Shown: positions 42,812 to 53,144, numbered from the stretch's first letter. The stretch: DNA of 64,000 bases from Haliscomenobacter sp041740695 (GCF_041740695.1 NZ_JBGSLK010000058.1:30655-94654); one strand, 5' to 3'. Numbers and translations are program-made. Notes: generated from the letters alone by a model not told the origin.

Positions 42812-43885
42812 TTAGCCCATTTTCTGCGCAATGTCCCGCATCACATCCACCAACACCTGCACCCCTTCCAGTGGCATAGCGTTGTACATGGAAGCGCGGA
42901 AACCACCCACCGAGCGGTGTCCACGAATGCCATCGATACCCGCAGCTTTGGCCGCAGCATCAAAAGCCTTATCGACCTCTTCGTTGATGGCCAGGAAAGT
43001 TGGGTTCATCAAGGAACGGTCACCTTTTTCGGTGACGGTGCCGTGGAAGAGTGGGTTGGCATCTAGTTCGTTGTAGAACAAGTCACCTTTGGCCTGGTTG
43101 CGAGCCTCCATTGCTGCAAGGCCACCTTGCTCTTTCACCCACTGCATGGTCAACATCGAAACGTAGATGGGGAATACCGGTGGGGTATTGTACATGCTGT
43201 CGTTGGCGTCATGAATGGCGTATTGTAGCATGGAAGGAATGGCGCGCTTTACTTTGCCGAGCAAGTCTTTGCGCACAATCACCAGTGTAGTTCCTGCGGG
43301 GCCCATGTTCTTTTGTGCCCCGGCATAGATCAAACCAAATTTCTCGACCGGAATCGGACGGCTGAAGATATCCGATGACATATCGCATACAATCGGCACT
43401 TCAGTATCGGGCCAGGAGTGGCACTGGGTACCGTAGACGGTGTTGTTGCTGGTCAAGTGCAGGTACTTGGCATAGCTGGGCACCGTCCAGCCTTTGGGAA
43501 TGGAGGTGTAATTTTGCTCCTTGGACGAAGCCAACACTTCCACTTTGCCAAAGAGTTTGGCTTCCTTGATGGCTTTGTCCGCCCAAGTGCCCGTATTGAC
43601 GTACACGGCGGTTTCGTCCTCGTTTAGGAGGTTCATGGGTGCCATGAAGAACTGGGTGCTGGCTCCTCCGGAGAGGAACAACACTGCGTAATCGTCGCTG
43701 AGGTTTAGCAACTCACGCGCCAGTTGCTCTGCCTGAGCAGCGATGGCGATGAAGTCTTTGCTACGGTGGGAAATCTCTAAAATAGATAGTCCACTGTTGT
43801 TGATATTGAGTACGCCACGGGCGGCTTCTTCAATGACCGATGCTGGTAATATAGCCGGCCCAGGACTGAAATTGTATTTCTTCAT
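42812..43885 (-). CDS. serC: phosphoserine/phosphohydroxythreonine aminotransferase
   Basis: A 357-residue PLP enzyme for serine (and pyridoxine) synthesis: 3-phosphohydroxypyruvate plus glutamate to phosphoserine. The start MKKYNFSPGPAILP is the SerC signature; FLSGGASTQFFMAPMNLL and the PLP-Lys site IYAGAQKNMGPAGTTLVIV are present, as is the C-terminal GIRGHRSVGGFRASMYNAMP. The ATG at 43885 was chosen over one at 43984, which would add 33 unrelated basic residues. Confidence 0.95.
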   Translation of the reverse strand: MKKYNFSPGPAILPASVIEEAARGVLNINNSGLSILEISHRSKDFIAIAAQAEQLARELLNLSDDYAVLFLSGGASTQFFMAPMNLLNEDETAVYVNTGTWADKAIKEAKLFGKVEVLASSKEQNYTSIPKGWTVPSYAKYLHLTSNNTVYGTQCHSWPDTEVPIVCDMSSDIFSRPIPVEKFGLIYAGAQKNMGPAGTTLVIVRKDLLGKVKRAIPSMLQYAIHDANDSMYNTPPVFPIYVSMLTMQWVKEQGGLAAMEARNQAKGDLFYNELDANPLFHGTVTEKGDRSLMNPTFLAINEEVDKAFDAAAKAAGIDGIRGHRSVGGFRASMYNAMPLEGVQVLVDVMRDIAQKMG

Positions 43886-44049
43886 TGGGTGTGCAAATTT
43901 TGGTGGTGCAAAAATAGGTTTTCTAGGTGGTGCCCGCTTAGAAAAAATGGAAGTTTTGCGGCTTTTTTTACGACGGGAAAGCAACTTGGGACTTGGGTTT
44001 AATTTGATTTCAGGTGAAAAAAGGTTATTTTTGAAAAAAATTGGTAGAA

Positions 44050-44631
44050 ATGACGCTTAGTTCTAGTGCCAAAATACAGGAGATTCCCAGCTACCTCATT
44101 TACGAGATGGATGATGGTCGGCCTATTTATTATAAAGGTTATAAAGAAGTATTAGCTGGAACCAAAGATTTTGAAGCAATTATGGCCGATAGTACATTAC
44201 AAGCATGGCTGAAATTAGAGCTGGGTGCAATCATCAAAGTCTTGCTTTCTGCTGGTTACATTGTGACTGGAGGAGAGCAAGGTTTACAATTGGGAAAAGC
44301 AAAATGGAGGGCTGCTGACATTGCCATTTTTAAAAAAGAAAACTTCGTACTCAGCAACCAATATTCTGCCAATCCACCAGAAATTGCCATTGAAATTGAT
44401 ACCAAGGCAGATTTGGATTCGCCAGGAGCTTCCATTGACTATTTTGACCGCAAAAACCGCCAACTCTTTGAATTTGGAGTCAAAAAAATCATCTGGATAT
44501 TTACGGAGGTGCACTCGATCAAAGTTATAGTCCCCGGAGAAGATGTACAACATTTCGAATGGGAAGAAGATATCACCGTGATGGAAGGGGTACAGTTTAA
44601 TTTGCAGAAGATTATGGATCAGCTCTTGTAA
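44050..44631 (+). CDS. Uma2-family (DUF820) protein, nuclease fold
   Basis: A 193-residue protein of the Uma2/DUF820 family, which has a PD-(D/E)XK restriction-endonuclease fold. Catalytic-type residues are in RAADIAIFKKE and PPEIAIEIDTKAD (Asp and Glu-x-Asp-x-Lys). The family is expanded in cyanobacteria and some Bacteroidota, and its role is unclear. A TTG at 44041 could also start it. AT-rich compared with serC, and alone on its strand. Confidence 0.75.
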   Translation: MTLSSSAKIQEIPSYLIYEMDDGRPIYYKGYKEVLAGTKDFEAIMADSTLQAWLKLELGAIIKVLLSAGYIVTGGEQGLQLGKAKWRAADIAIFKKENFVLSNQYSANPPEIAIEIDTKADLDSPGASIDYFDRKNRQLFEFGVKKIIWIFTEVHSIKVIVPGEDVQHFEWEEDITVMEGVQFNLQKIMDQLL

Positions 44632-44690
44632 AAACAAAATCTCCCTACACATCGTTTTCAACCATATCTTTGTGCTTAAATAGCAAACCA

Positions 44691-45137
44691 ATGCTGAAAA
44701 TTTTGCACCTCATTCTGGCACTCAACATCCTTTTGTCCTCCAGTGGGATAATGGTGTTTGAGCATTTGTGCCAAATGCGGGGCAAAAAGGTAGCTTTGTT
44801 TGTACAGCCTAAAAGTTGTTGTCAAAAACGAGTACAGGTTCAACGTTCCTGCTGCGCAAAGGCAGAAGTAGCCAATGCTCAGGAAAACCTTTCCCGGATT
44901 CCCTGCTGTTCAGACAAATCCTCTTTCCTCAAAACTGATACCCAGCCTACCTTACAAAAAGTGATAGCGCTCAGCTTTGCAGCTGATCCTTTCATTTTGC
45001 CTCCAACCTTGAATGTAGCCCTGGAATTCGCCAAAGATATTCTCCCATACAATCAAAAAATCCTCCGTTTTTACCTGTACAAGCCACCACCTCGAATGCG
45101 CGACATTCCTGTGCTTGTACAATCCTTCCTTTGTTAG
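44691..45137 (+). CDS. HYC_CC_PP family Cys-rich protein
   Basis: A 148-residue exported or membrane-anchored protein with an N-terminal hydrophobic segment (about 3-22). The family pattern is clear: HLCQMRGKKV, paired Cys in KSCCQK, RSCCAK and PCCSDK, and a C-terminal YKPPP. These Cys pairs suggest soft-metal binding, and relatives lie near copper efflux genes in Bacteroidota. Here it opens the region that includes the CusABC-type system, but the DUF2911 gene and a family C repeat lie between, so it may not be on the same transcript. Confidence 0.75.
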   Translation: MLKILHLILALNILLSSSGIMVFEHLCQMRGKKVALFVQPKSCCQKRVQVQRSCCAKAEVANAQENLSRIPCCSDKSSFLKTDTQPTLQKVIALSFAADPFILPPTLNVALEFAKDILPYNQKILRFYLYKPPPRMRDIPVLVQSFLC

Positions 45138-45240
45138 CCTGCTTACTTTCTTTCGTTTTCATCGTCTTGATGAAAACAGCCCTCCCTTTTTCCATTACTC
45201 ATTCTCCTGTGCTGAATCAAGCACCCATCAATTTTATTGT

Positions 45241-46131
45241 ATGAAAAAAATATTGCTTGGCAGTGTTTTAGCCCTTTGTGTATCCAGTATTTGTCTGCAA
45301 GAGACTGTTGCGCAAGCCACTTTAAAAGCCCCAACTGCCAGCCCAGACGCTACGCTGGTTCAAAATTTTGGCGAAAGCGACATCACCGTAACTTACGGTC
45401 GGCCTTCAGCCCGGGGCCGCAAAATTTTCGGCCAACTCATCCCCTTCGACAGCCTGTGGCGTACGGGGGCCAATGATTGTACGGCCCTGGCCCTGCGCGA
45501 AACGGTGATCGTCGGCGGCAAAAAAATCCCGGCGGGCAAATATTCCCTCTTCAGCATCCCTGGCCCGGAGGAATGGACGCTCATCCTCAACCGAGATGCC
45601 ACCTTACACGGCGCTTTTGGCTACGACCCCCAAGTGGACATTTATCGCTTCAAGGTTAAGCCAGAGGCAGCGGGGCGATATTATGAAACCTTCACCATCG
45701 AGTTTGGAGATTTTAATCCGCGTGGAGAAAGTTCACTGAATTTGATGTGGGAAAATACCCTAATCAAAATTCCACTCCAAACCATCGCCGACTTCAACAA
45801 CATGGCGGAAATTCAAAAACGCCTGATTGACAAGCAGGAGAAAAACGCCGAATTGCTATTTCAAGGTGCCGCTTATTACTATGCCACCAAACGGGACATT
45901 CAGCAAGCCAAAACCTGGGTGGAAGCAGCTGAAAAAATGGATAATAAAACTTTTTCCATTCCCAATTTGGCGCAAAAAATCTATGCTGATCTGAGCGACT
46001 ATCCAAGCGCCTTGGCCGCCGCCCAACGCGCTTTAGCTTTGGCGGAAAAGGAAAAGCTGAGCAGTGCCATCAAAGATTTGAACAAACGTATTGCCGACTT
46101 GCAAAAACGGGTTGGCTTAGGAAAGAATTAA
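45241..46131 (+). CDS. DUF2911 exported protein
   Basis: A 296-residue protein with a signal peptide (ending VAQA, about residue 24). The DUF2911 domain (about 30-175) starts KAPTASPDATLVQNFGESDI and includes YGRPSARGRKIFGQLIPFDSLWRTGAND and PAGKYSLFSIPG. The C-terminal 110 residues are helical and TPR-like (AAYYYATKRDIQQAKTWVEAAEKM, YPSALAAAQRALALAE). The role of DUF2911 is unknown. It lies 103 bp after the HYC_CC_PP gene on the same strand. Confidence 0.8.
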   Translation: MKKILLGSVLALCVSSICLQETVAQATLKAPTASPDATLVQNFGESDITVTYGRPSARGRKIFGQLIPFDSLWRTGANDCTALALRETVIVGGKKIPAGKYSLFSIPGPEEWTLILNRDATLHGAFGYDPQVDIYRFKVKPEAAGRYYETFTIEFGDFNPRGESSLNLMWENTLIKIPLQTIADFNNMAEIQKRLIDKQEKNAELLFQGAAYYYATKRDIQQAKTWVEAAEKMDNKTFSIPNLAQKIYADLSDYPSALAAAQRALALAEKEKLSSAIKDLNKRIADLQKRVGLGKN

Positions 46132-46249
46132 GGGGCGATAAAAAAATAAGTGCTCATTTTGCCAAAGGATCAGATAAGTAAACGGTTCATTTCAAGTGTC
46201 TTATCTGATCCCTTGGCTCAAGAAAAATGAGCACTTATTTTTGCCCCAC
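46132..46249. repeat. inverted repeat, family C copy 2
   Basis: GGGGCGATAAAAAAATAAGT ... ACTTATTTTTGCCCC outer arms, inner arms CCAAAGGATCAGATAAG / CTTATCTGATCCCTTGG. Nearly identical to the reverse complement of copy 1 (17328-17445). It starts at the stop codon of the DUF2911 gene (TAAGGGGCG) and ends 16 nt before the cusA ATG. Confidence 0.8.
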
Positions 46250-46265
46250 TACTAAGCAATAGATC

Positions 46266-49200
46266 ATGTTGAACAAGATCATCTATTTTTTTCTGCACAA
46301 TAAGCTTATGGCCTGGGTGGTGCTGCTGCTTTTTACCGGCTGGGGATTGGTATCGGCACCTTTCGACTTCCACATTCCGGGCTTACCCCGCGATCCGGTG
46401 GCGGTGGATGCCATTCCCGACATTGGCGAAAACCAGCAGATTGTATATACCGACTGGCCGGGGCGTTCGCCACAGGACATCGAAAACCAGATTACTTATC
46501 CGCTGACGACTACGTTGTTGGGTTTGCCAGGGGTGAAAAGCATCCGCTCCACCTCCATGTTTGGTTTTTCCAGCATTTACATCATTTTTGAGGATCAGAT
46601 AGATTTTTACTGGAGCCGTTCGCGGATTTTGGAAAAACTCAATTCGCTACCCTCCAGTCTGTTGCCACAAAATGTACAACCTACCCTGGGCCCTGATGCT
46701 ACCGGACTTGGGCAAATTTTCTGGTACACCCTTGAAGGTCGGGACCCTCAGGGCAAAGCCACTGGCGGTTGGGATGCCCACGAATTGCGAAGCATTCAAG
46801 ACTTCTACGTGCGTTATGGCTTGACTTCTGCTGCGGGGGTATCCGAGGTGGCCTCGATTGGTGGTTTTGTCAAAGAATACCAAATTGATGTAGACCCGCA
46901 GGCGCTGCGTACTTACAACATCAGCCTGGAAGAAGTGATGAACGCTGTGCGCCAATCCAACCTCGATATTGGTGCTCAAACCCTGGAACTCAACCTCGTG
47001 GAATACTACGTACGCGGCCTTGGCTACATCAAAACCCTCGCGGATTTGGAAGAAACCGTGGTGCGGGTCAGCAACAACATTCCCATCCGTATCCGCGACA
47101 TCGCCAAAGTCAACATCGGCCCGGCTGAACGCAGAGGTATTTTGGACAAGTCGGGTGCCGAGGCCGTAGGTGGGGTAGTGGTGGCGCGTTTTGGCTCCAA
47201 CCCGCTGGACGTCATTCAAAAGGTGAAAGAGCGAATTGCCGAACTTGAACCCGGTTTGCCCAGCAAAGTACTGGCCGATGGCACCCTTTCACAAGTAAAA
47301 ATTGTGCCCTTTTATGACAGGACTCACCTGATCAAAGAAACCTTGGGCACCTTATATAGCAACTTGATTCAGGAAATCCTCACCACCATCATCGTGGTCA
47401 TCGTGCTCTTGTTCAACCTGCGGGCCTCCCTGGTCGTATCGGGGCTTTTACCGATTGCCGTGTTGATGACTTTTATCGTGATGAAGTTGGTCGGCGTGGA
47501 TGCGAACATCGTGGCGCTTTCGGGTATCGCGATTGCCATTGGAACCATGGTGGATGTGGGAATTGTGCTATCGGAAAACATTGTGCGCAGATTAGAAACC
47601 CATGGCGATAAGGAAGATTTGTACACCACGGTGTATGAAGGATCGGCAGAAGTGGGCTCGGCGGTAGTGGCGGCAGTATTGACCACAATCGTGAGTTTTT
47701 TGCCCGTATTCGCCTTGGAAGGTGCCGAGGGTAAATTGTTCCGTCCATTGGCTTTTACGAAAACCTTTGCACTCGGTGCGGCTATCGTCTTGGCCATTAT
47801 GGTCTTGCCAGCCTTGGCACACACTGTTTTCTCTTGGAAAGTGACGCGGCGTTTTTGGCGTTGGTTTGGCACTGGGATGATCGTAGTAGCGGGGGTTGCA
47901 GCTTTGATTTTTCAGCAAAATACCCTGGGGTTCATTTTGCTCATCATTGGGCTTTCGGCAGGAGTGTTGGTCTGGAGTGAAAAACGTTTTGGAGGCGTCC
48001 TGCATGAACGGATCAAGCAGAGCATCAATTTGGTCTATGCAGCAATTGTTGCCGCCTTGATCACCCGCATGTGGATGCCGCTGGGGGTGGATCAGAGTTT
48101 TGCGCTCAACTTCCTTTTTGTTGGAGGGATGATTGCAGGCTTATTAGGATTTTTGTACGGGATGACCATCATTTATCACCCGCTGTTGGCTTTTTTCCTG
48201 GAATACAAGTTGCTTTTTATGTTGATCCCGATTGGGATTCTTTGTGCAGGGTATGTTGTTTTTCAGGGCATAGGTCGTGAATTTATGCCCGCATTAGATG
48301 AGGGCTCCTTTCTGCTGATGCCCAGTGCCATGCCTCATGCTGGCACCCAGGAAAACGCCCGCAATTTGCGGATGTTGGACATGGCTGTAACTGCAATTCC
48401 TGAAGTAGAAACCGTGGTGGGTAAAGCCGGCCGGGTCGAAAGTGCCCTCGATCCCGCGCCCTTGCCGATGTACGAAAACGTAATTTTGTACAAATCTGAA
48501 TACAAAACCGACGAAGACGGCAATCGCCTCCGCTTCAAGGTAGATGATAGTGGGGAATATGTGAGGGATAAAAAGGGTGAATTGGTTGAAGACCGCAATG
48601 GCCAGTATTTTCGCCAATGGCGCGACCACATCCAATCCCCCAACGACATTTGGGATGAAATCAGCAAAGTAACTCAACTCCCCGGTATCACCTCGGCCCC
48701 CAAATTGCAACCCATCGAAACCCGTTTGATCATGTTGCAAACGGGCATGCGAGCCCCCATGGGCATCAAGGTCAAAGGGCCGACCCTGGAAAGTATTGAA
48801 GCTTTTGGTCTGGAAATTGAAAAATTGCTGCGCGAGGTGGAAGGGGTGAAAGACGCAGCAGTATTTGCAGATCGGATTGTCGGCAAGCCCTATATCGAGC
48901 TGGAAATTGACCGCGCCGCCATTGCCCGGCATGGGCTAAGCATCGCGGATGTGCAAAGTTACATCGAAGCCTCGATCGGCGGAACCTCGGTTACCCAAAC
49001 GGTGGGAGGGTCGTGAGCGCTACAACGTGCGGGTGCGCTACCCCCGCGAATTGCGCAACGACCCCGAAGCAGCCAAACATATTTTTATCCCCTCCAAAAA
49101 CAGCGGCAGCCCCATTCCGCTGAGCGATTTGGTCAAAACGAAATACACCGCCGGGGCACAAATGATCAAGAGTGAAGACGGCTTTTTGGTGGGCTACGTG

Positions 49201-49947
49201 CTTTTTGACAAAGAAAACAACTACCCCGAAATCGACGTAGTGACCAATGCCAAAACATTCCTGGATGAAAAAGTAGCTTCGGGCGCCTTGCAAGTGCCGC
49301 ATGGAGTGAGCTATCGCTTCGCGGGCAATTACGAACAAAACCTGCGGGCCAACGCACGCCTCCGCATCATTTTACCCTTGACTTTGCTGATCATTTTTAT
49401 GATTCAATACCTGGAATTCCGCTCTTTGACCATTTCAGCGATGGTTTTTACGGGGGTATTGGTGGCTTTTGCCGGAGGTTTTATCATGATGTGGTTCTAT
49501 GGACAGCCCTGGTTTTTGGACGCTAATTTGTTGGGTGAAAATTTGCGCGACTTGTTCAACGTCCATCCCATCAACCTCAGTGTGGCGGTTTGGGTGGGCT
49601 TCCTGGCCCTGTTTGGCATTGTGACCGATGACGGGGTCTTGATGGCTACCTACTTGCGCGAGCGTTTTGCGGCCTTGAAACCTGGCAATACCAGCGAAAT
49701 CCGGGCGGCAGTACTCGAAGGTGCAGCCCGTCGGGTGCGCCCGGCGATGATGATTACGGCCACAACTTTGTTGGGATTTTTACCGATTTTAACCTCCACC
49801 GGGCGGGGCTCCGACATCATGGTACCGATGGCGATTCCGGCTTTTGGCGGGCTATTGATTGAAATCATTTCCATCTTCATTGTTCCGGTGTTGTTTTGCC
49901 TGTGGAAAGAGGCGGGACTGCGTGGGAAAAAAACTGGGGAGCTATGA
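46266..49947 (+). pseudogene. cusA: CusA/CzcA RND metal efflux pump, single-base frameshift
   Basis: Inner-membrane proton-driven pump of a tripartite metal efflux system, most like the copper/silver type. The first frame (46266-49016) gives 916 residues with the RND start MLNKIIYFFLHNKLM, VDAIPDIGENQQIVY, the TM4 region GTMVDVGIVLSENIVRRLE, and ends GTSVTQTVGGS. The second frame (from about 49006 to 49947) continues at once with RERYNVRVRYPRELR and the last membrane helices. Removing one G in the GGG at 49004-49006 restores TVEGRERY, the expected sequence, and a protein of about 1226 residues. It is either a recent inactivation, a sequence error or a slippage site. Downstream tolC overlaps its stop by ATGA. 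Confidence 0.85.
49004..49006 (+). other. frameshift position in cusA
   Basis: The GTGGGAGGG stretch contains one G more than needed to read Thr-Val-Glu-Gly-Arg-Glu-Arg. In the present frame translation stops at the TGA at 49014-49016. Confidence 0.85.
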
Positions 49948-51185
49948 CGCGAGTTAAAAATGGATTGACACTACTGCTTTTTATACTGCTTACACGCAGC
50001 ATAAGCCTGACTGCCCAACCCCTCGACAGCCTCGTTCAAATTGCCCTGCGCCAAAACCCCGAGCTCAAAGCCCGCTACACCCGCTACCAATCCCAGTTGG
50101 AGCGCGCTCCTCAGCAAAACCAATTGGTTGATCCGCAAGTGGATTTCAGCACCCAATTTCTGCCTTTGCGCATGCGTACCTGGGAGCAAGCAGCGATCAT
50201 TGGAGGCATGCAGGAATTTCCCTGGCCGGGCACCTTGTCAACCCGCTCAGCTTTGGCGCTTAGTGAAGCGCGGGTGACCAATGAACAAGCGGAGGCCGAA
50301 GCGCTGAATCTTCGGTATGAGGTAAAAATGGCCTGGCTGGATTATTACCTGACAGTCAACAGCATCCATTTTTTAGCAGAAAGCATCACCTTGAGTCGCT
50401 CGGCTGAACGACTGGCCCTGGCCAGGGTAGAGAGTGGCCGTGGAAATGTGACGGAGGTATTGAAAGTACAGTTGAAAATCCGCCAACAGGAGCAGCAGCT
50501 CAACTTGCTAAAAAACCGCACCCAATTTCCGCAATACCGCCTGAATCAACTCTTAAGTCGCCCAGCCCAAACACCCATTCAACTGCACGAAACCTTAGAA
50601 TTTGAAATCCTGCCTTTTCAAATGGATTCCTTGTTGCAGCAGATCAAACTAGAGCACCCAGCCATCAGCAGTTTGCGTTACGAAAAGGAAGCTTCACGTC
50701 AAATGGAAGCCTTGAATCGATTGGAAGGCAAGCCAGATATCGGCCTGGGTTTGGATTACATAGTGATGAGCAAAGTAACCGAACACGGCTTGACATCCGC
50801 TGGCAAAGACATGGTGATGCCTCGCATCGGCATTCGACTACCCCTTTACCGCAAAAAATACGAGGCCAAAGCGCGGGAAGAACAATTGCGCCGCGAGAGT
50901 TTAGACCTGGAAGCCCAGGCGTTGGGCAACGATTTTGCCGCAACACTTGGTCGAGCCATTTCCCTACAAGAGGAAGCGCGGTTGACCCACGAGTTTGTGC
51001 AAGAACAGCTCAAAACCCTCGATGCACTGATCAAGATGCAAGAGGGCAATTTCAGTACCAATGCCGATTTGTACGAAAACCTATTGGAAAACTATGAACT
51101 GCGCCTGGAGTACCAATTGATGGACTTGGAAGCCATTGTGAAGGTGCAGCAAGCGAAGGCAGAGGTTGAAAAGTTGAGAAGTTGA
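49944..51185 (+). CDS. TolC-family outer membrane efflux protein (CusC-like)
   Basis: A 413-residue outer membrane channel subunit with a signal peptide (ends LTAQ). Two OEP repeats of long amphipathic helices are visible: LDSLVQIALRQNPELKARY opens the first, and the second ends with NYELRLEYQLMDLEAIVKVQQAKAEVEKL. The ATG overlaps the cusA stop (ATGA at 49944-49947), so translation is coupled. The final codons (Glu-Val-Glu-Lys-Leu-Arg-Ser-stop) lie inside GTTGAAAAGTTGAGAAGTTGAG, the arm of the following repeat, so the native C-terminus may have been replaced. Confidence 0.85.
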   Translation: MTRVKNGLTLLLFILLTRSISLTAQPLDSLVQIALRQNPELKARYTRYQSQLERAPQQNQLVDPQVDFSTQFLPLRMRTWEQAAIIGGMQEFPWPGTLSTRSALALSEARVTNEQAEAEALNLRYEVKMAWLDYYLTVNSIHFLAESITLSRSAERLALARVESGRGNVTEVLKVQLKIRQQEQQLNLLKNRTQFPQYRLNQLLSRPAQTPIQLHETLEFEILPFQMDSLLQQIKLEHPAISSLRYEKEASRQMEALNRLEGKPDIGLGLDYIVMSKVTEHGLTSAGKDMVMPRIGIRLPLYRKKYEAKAREEQLRRESLDLEAQALGNDFAATLGRAISLQEEARLTHEFVQEQLKTLDALIKMQEGNFSTNADLYENLLENYELRLEYQLMDLEAIVKVQQAKAEVEKLRS

Positions 51186-51248
51186 GACTGGTCACTGAGC
51201 GAAGCCGAAGTGCCAGTTTCAACTTCTCAACTTTTCAACCCCTCAACT
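51168..51248. repeat. family A-like arms around a REP-type core
   Basis: Arms GTTGAAAAGTTGAGAAGTTG and CAACTTCTCAACTTTTCAAC enclose ACTGGTCACTGAGCGAAGC followed by CGAAGTGCCAGT. The centre is of the CACTGAGCG(A/G)AG(C/T)CGAAGTG REP type seen in many bacteria and unlike the family A core. It overlaps the last 18 bp of the tolC-like gene. Confidence 0.75.
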
Positions 51249-51256
51249 AAAAAAAC

Positions 51257-52999
51257 ATGAAACCAAAATATCAACTTTCACCCCGTACCTTTTTGCCCGC
51301 CACAACCCTCTTGGTTGGGCTGGTACTTGGCTATCTCATTTTTGGGCGAAACCATCAGCATGAAAGCAGCACAGTGGAAACCGAGGCAAGCGCTACGGGC
51401 ACAACTTACACCTGCTCCATGCACCCCCAAATCCGCCAACAGGAACCGGGTATTTGCCCCATCTGCGAAATGGATCTTACGCCCATGAATGCCAGTGCGG
51501 GTACCGATCCGCTGGTGATGGAAATGAGTGAGGACGCCATTCGACTGGCCGATATCCAAACTACAGTGGTAGGGCAGGGGCAAAGTACTGGGAAAAAACT
51601 GAGCCTGAGTGGCAAAATCCAGCCCGATGAACGAGCCATTTCCACCCAGGTTGCCCATATCCCTGGCCGGATTGAGCGGCTATTCATCACCTTTACTGGC
51701 GAACAAGTGCGCAAGGGTCAAGCAGTGGCCCGCATGTATTCACCGCCCCTGGTAGCTGCTCAACAGGAATTGCTGGAGGCTGTTCGTTTCAAAGGCAAAA
51801 GTTCGGAATTGGCTGAGGCGGCGCGTAGCAAATTGCGGTATTGGAAAGTCTCGGATGAATTCATTCAAAAAGTAGAAGCGGAAGGCAAAATACTGCGTGA
51901 AATTACGCTCTATGCCGAGCGCAGCGGGGTGGTGATGACCCGGAAAGTGGCTGTGGGAGATTATGTAGAAGAAGGGTCTGCGCTGTTTGAATTGAGCAAC
52001 CTTGACCGATTGTGGGCGTTGTTTGAAGCATATGAAACGGATCTGGCGCATATTCGAGTGGGCAATACGGTGCAGTTTACCACTCCCTCGGTGCCCAATC
52101 GTAACTTCAGCGGGCGGATTACCTTTATCGATCCACTCATTGACGCCCAATCACGTACTGCCTCTTTGCGGGCAGAAATCCAAAACCCTGGTGGTTTATT
52201 GAAGCCGGAAATGTTCATCCAGGGTGAAATAACTGCCAGCGCTGCTGGAAAATCCGCCTTGGAAGTCCCCAAAACCGCTGTGCTTTGGACGGGCAAACGA
52301 TCAGTAGTCTACCTCAAAAAAGCGGATGCAGAAGTGCCTAGCTTTGAATACAGGGAGATAGAATTGGGCGAATCCAGCTCTAATGCCTATCTCGTACTGA
52401 AGGGATTGCAGGCTGGCGATGAGGTGGTGACCAATGGCGCGTTTGTCATTGATGCCGCTGCCCAACTGAACAACCAACAAAGTATGATGAACAAATTGGT
52501 GGCCAAAACGGAAGCCACGGCAATGGAAATGCCGGATTATAGAGCTGTAGTTTCTCCAGCCTTCCGTCAGGATTTGGATGTATTGTCCAAAACCTACTTA
52601 CGGGTCAAAGATGACTTGGTCAAAACCAATGCCAAAGCCAGTTCAACACATGCCGTTGATTTAGCCAAACAGTTGGAGCAAATGCAAAACCCCAACTTGC
52701 CCGCTGAAGCCCTGGCTTTTTGGGAAACCCAATTCAATGCCTTACGCCAGCACGTAGCCCGAATCAAAGCCAGTACCGATGTGGAAGCCCAACGCGTACA
52801 ATTTGATTTTGTGTCCCAACTCTTGATCAACACTTTTAAAGTATTTGGCTCAGGAAAGGAGGCTTTATATGTCCAACACTGTCCCATGGCCTTCAACAAC
52901 CGTGGGGCCGATTGGCTCAGTAGCGAAGAAAAAATTCTCAATCCCTATTTCGGCGATGAAATGCTGAATTGTGGATTTGTCAAAGAAAATGTTCAATAA
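51257..52999 (+). CDS. cusB: CusB-like periplasmic adaptor with metal-binding ends
   Basis: A 580-residue membrane-fusion protein that links the RND pump to the TolC channel. The order is an N-terminal anchor (about 13-30), a heavy-metal-binding domain YTCSMHPQIRQQEPGICPICEMDLTPM (about 50-80), the hairpin/lipoyl/beta-barrel adaptor core (about 95-410) and a C-terminal DUF3347 domain (about 435-578) with CPMAFNNRGADWL and NPYFGDEMLNCG. Cys/Met-rich sites at both ends suggest it hands Cu(I)/Ag(I) to the pump, as CusB does. Fused DUF3347 is common in this phylum. Confidence 0.88.
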   Translation: MKPKYQLSPRTFLPATTLLVGLVLGYLIFGRNHQHESSTVETEASATGTTYTCSMHPQIRQQEPGICPICEMDLTPMNASAGTDPLVMEMSEDAIRLADIQTTVVGQGQSTGKKLSLSGKIQPDERAISTQVAHIPGRIERLFITFTGEQVRKGQAVARMYSPPLVAAQQELLEAVRFKGKSSELAEAARSKLRYWKVSDEFIQKVEAEGKILREITLYAERSGVVMTRKVAVGDYVEEGSALFELSNLDRLWALFEAYETDLAHIRVGNTVQFTTPSVPNRNFSGRITFIDPLIDAQSRTASLRAEIQNPGGLLKPEMFIQGEITASAAGKSALEVPKTAVLWTGKRSVVYLKKADAEVPSFEYREIELGESSSNAYLVLKGLQAGDEVVTNGAFVIDAAAQLNNQQSMMNKLVAKTEATAMEMPDYRAVVSPAFRQDLDVLSKTYLRVKDDLVKTNAKASSTHAVDLAKQLEQMQNPNLPAEALAFWETQFNALRQHVARIKASTDVEAQRVQFDFVSQLLINTFKVFGSGKEALYVQHCPMAFNNRGADWLSSEEKILNPYFGDEMLNCGFVKENVQ

Positions 53000-53003
53000 C
53001 TGG

Positions 53004-53126
53004 AGTTGAGAAGGTTGAGATGGTTGAGGGAGGTTTAGGCTACCGCAGTGATTTGGACAATATCCTTGTCTAAGTCGCTGCGGTAGCCTAAACCTCCCTC
53101 AACCTTCCTCAACCTCCTCAACTTTT
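53004..53126. repeat. inverted repeat, family A copy 5
   Basis: Arms of GTTGAGAAGGTTGAG units, core GGCTACCGCAG / CTGCGGTAGCC, centre TGATTTGGACAATATCCTTG then TCTAAGTCG. It lies between cusB and the HMA protein gene, starting 5 nt after the cusB stop. Confidence 0.85.
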
Positions 53127-53144
53127 AATCTAAATTTTAATCCA

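Noticed and set aside
48949..49947. Separate gene for the second part of CusA
   Set aside because: Its first codons are the same DNA as the end of the first frame read out of phase; deleting one base gives a continuous CusA sequence, so it is a frameshifted piece and not a gene of its own.
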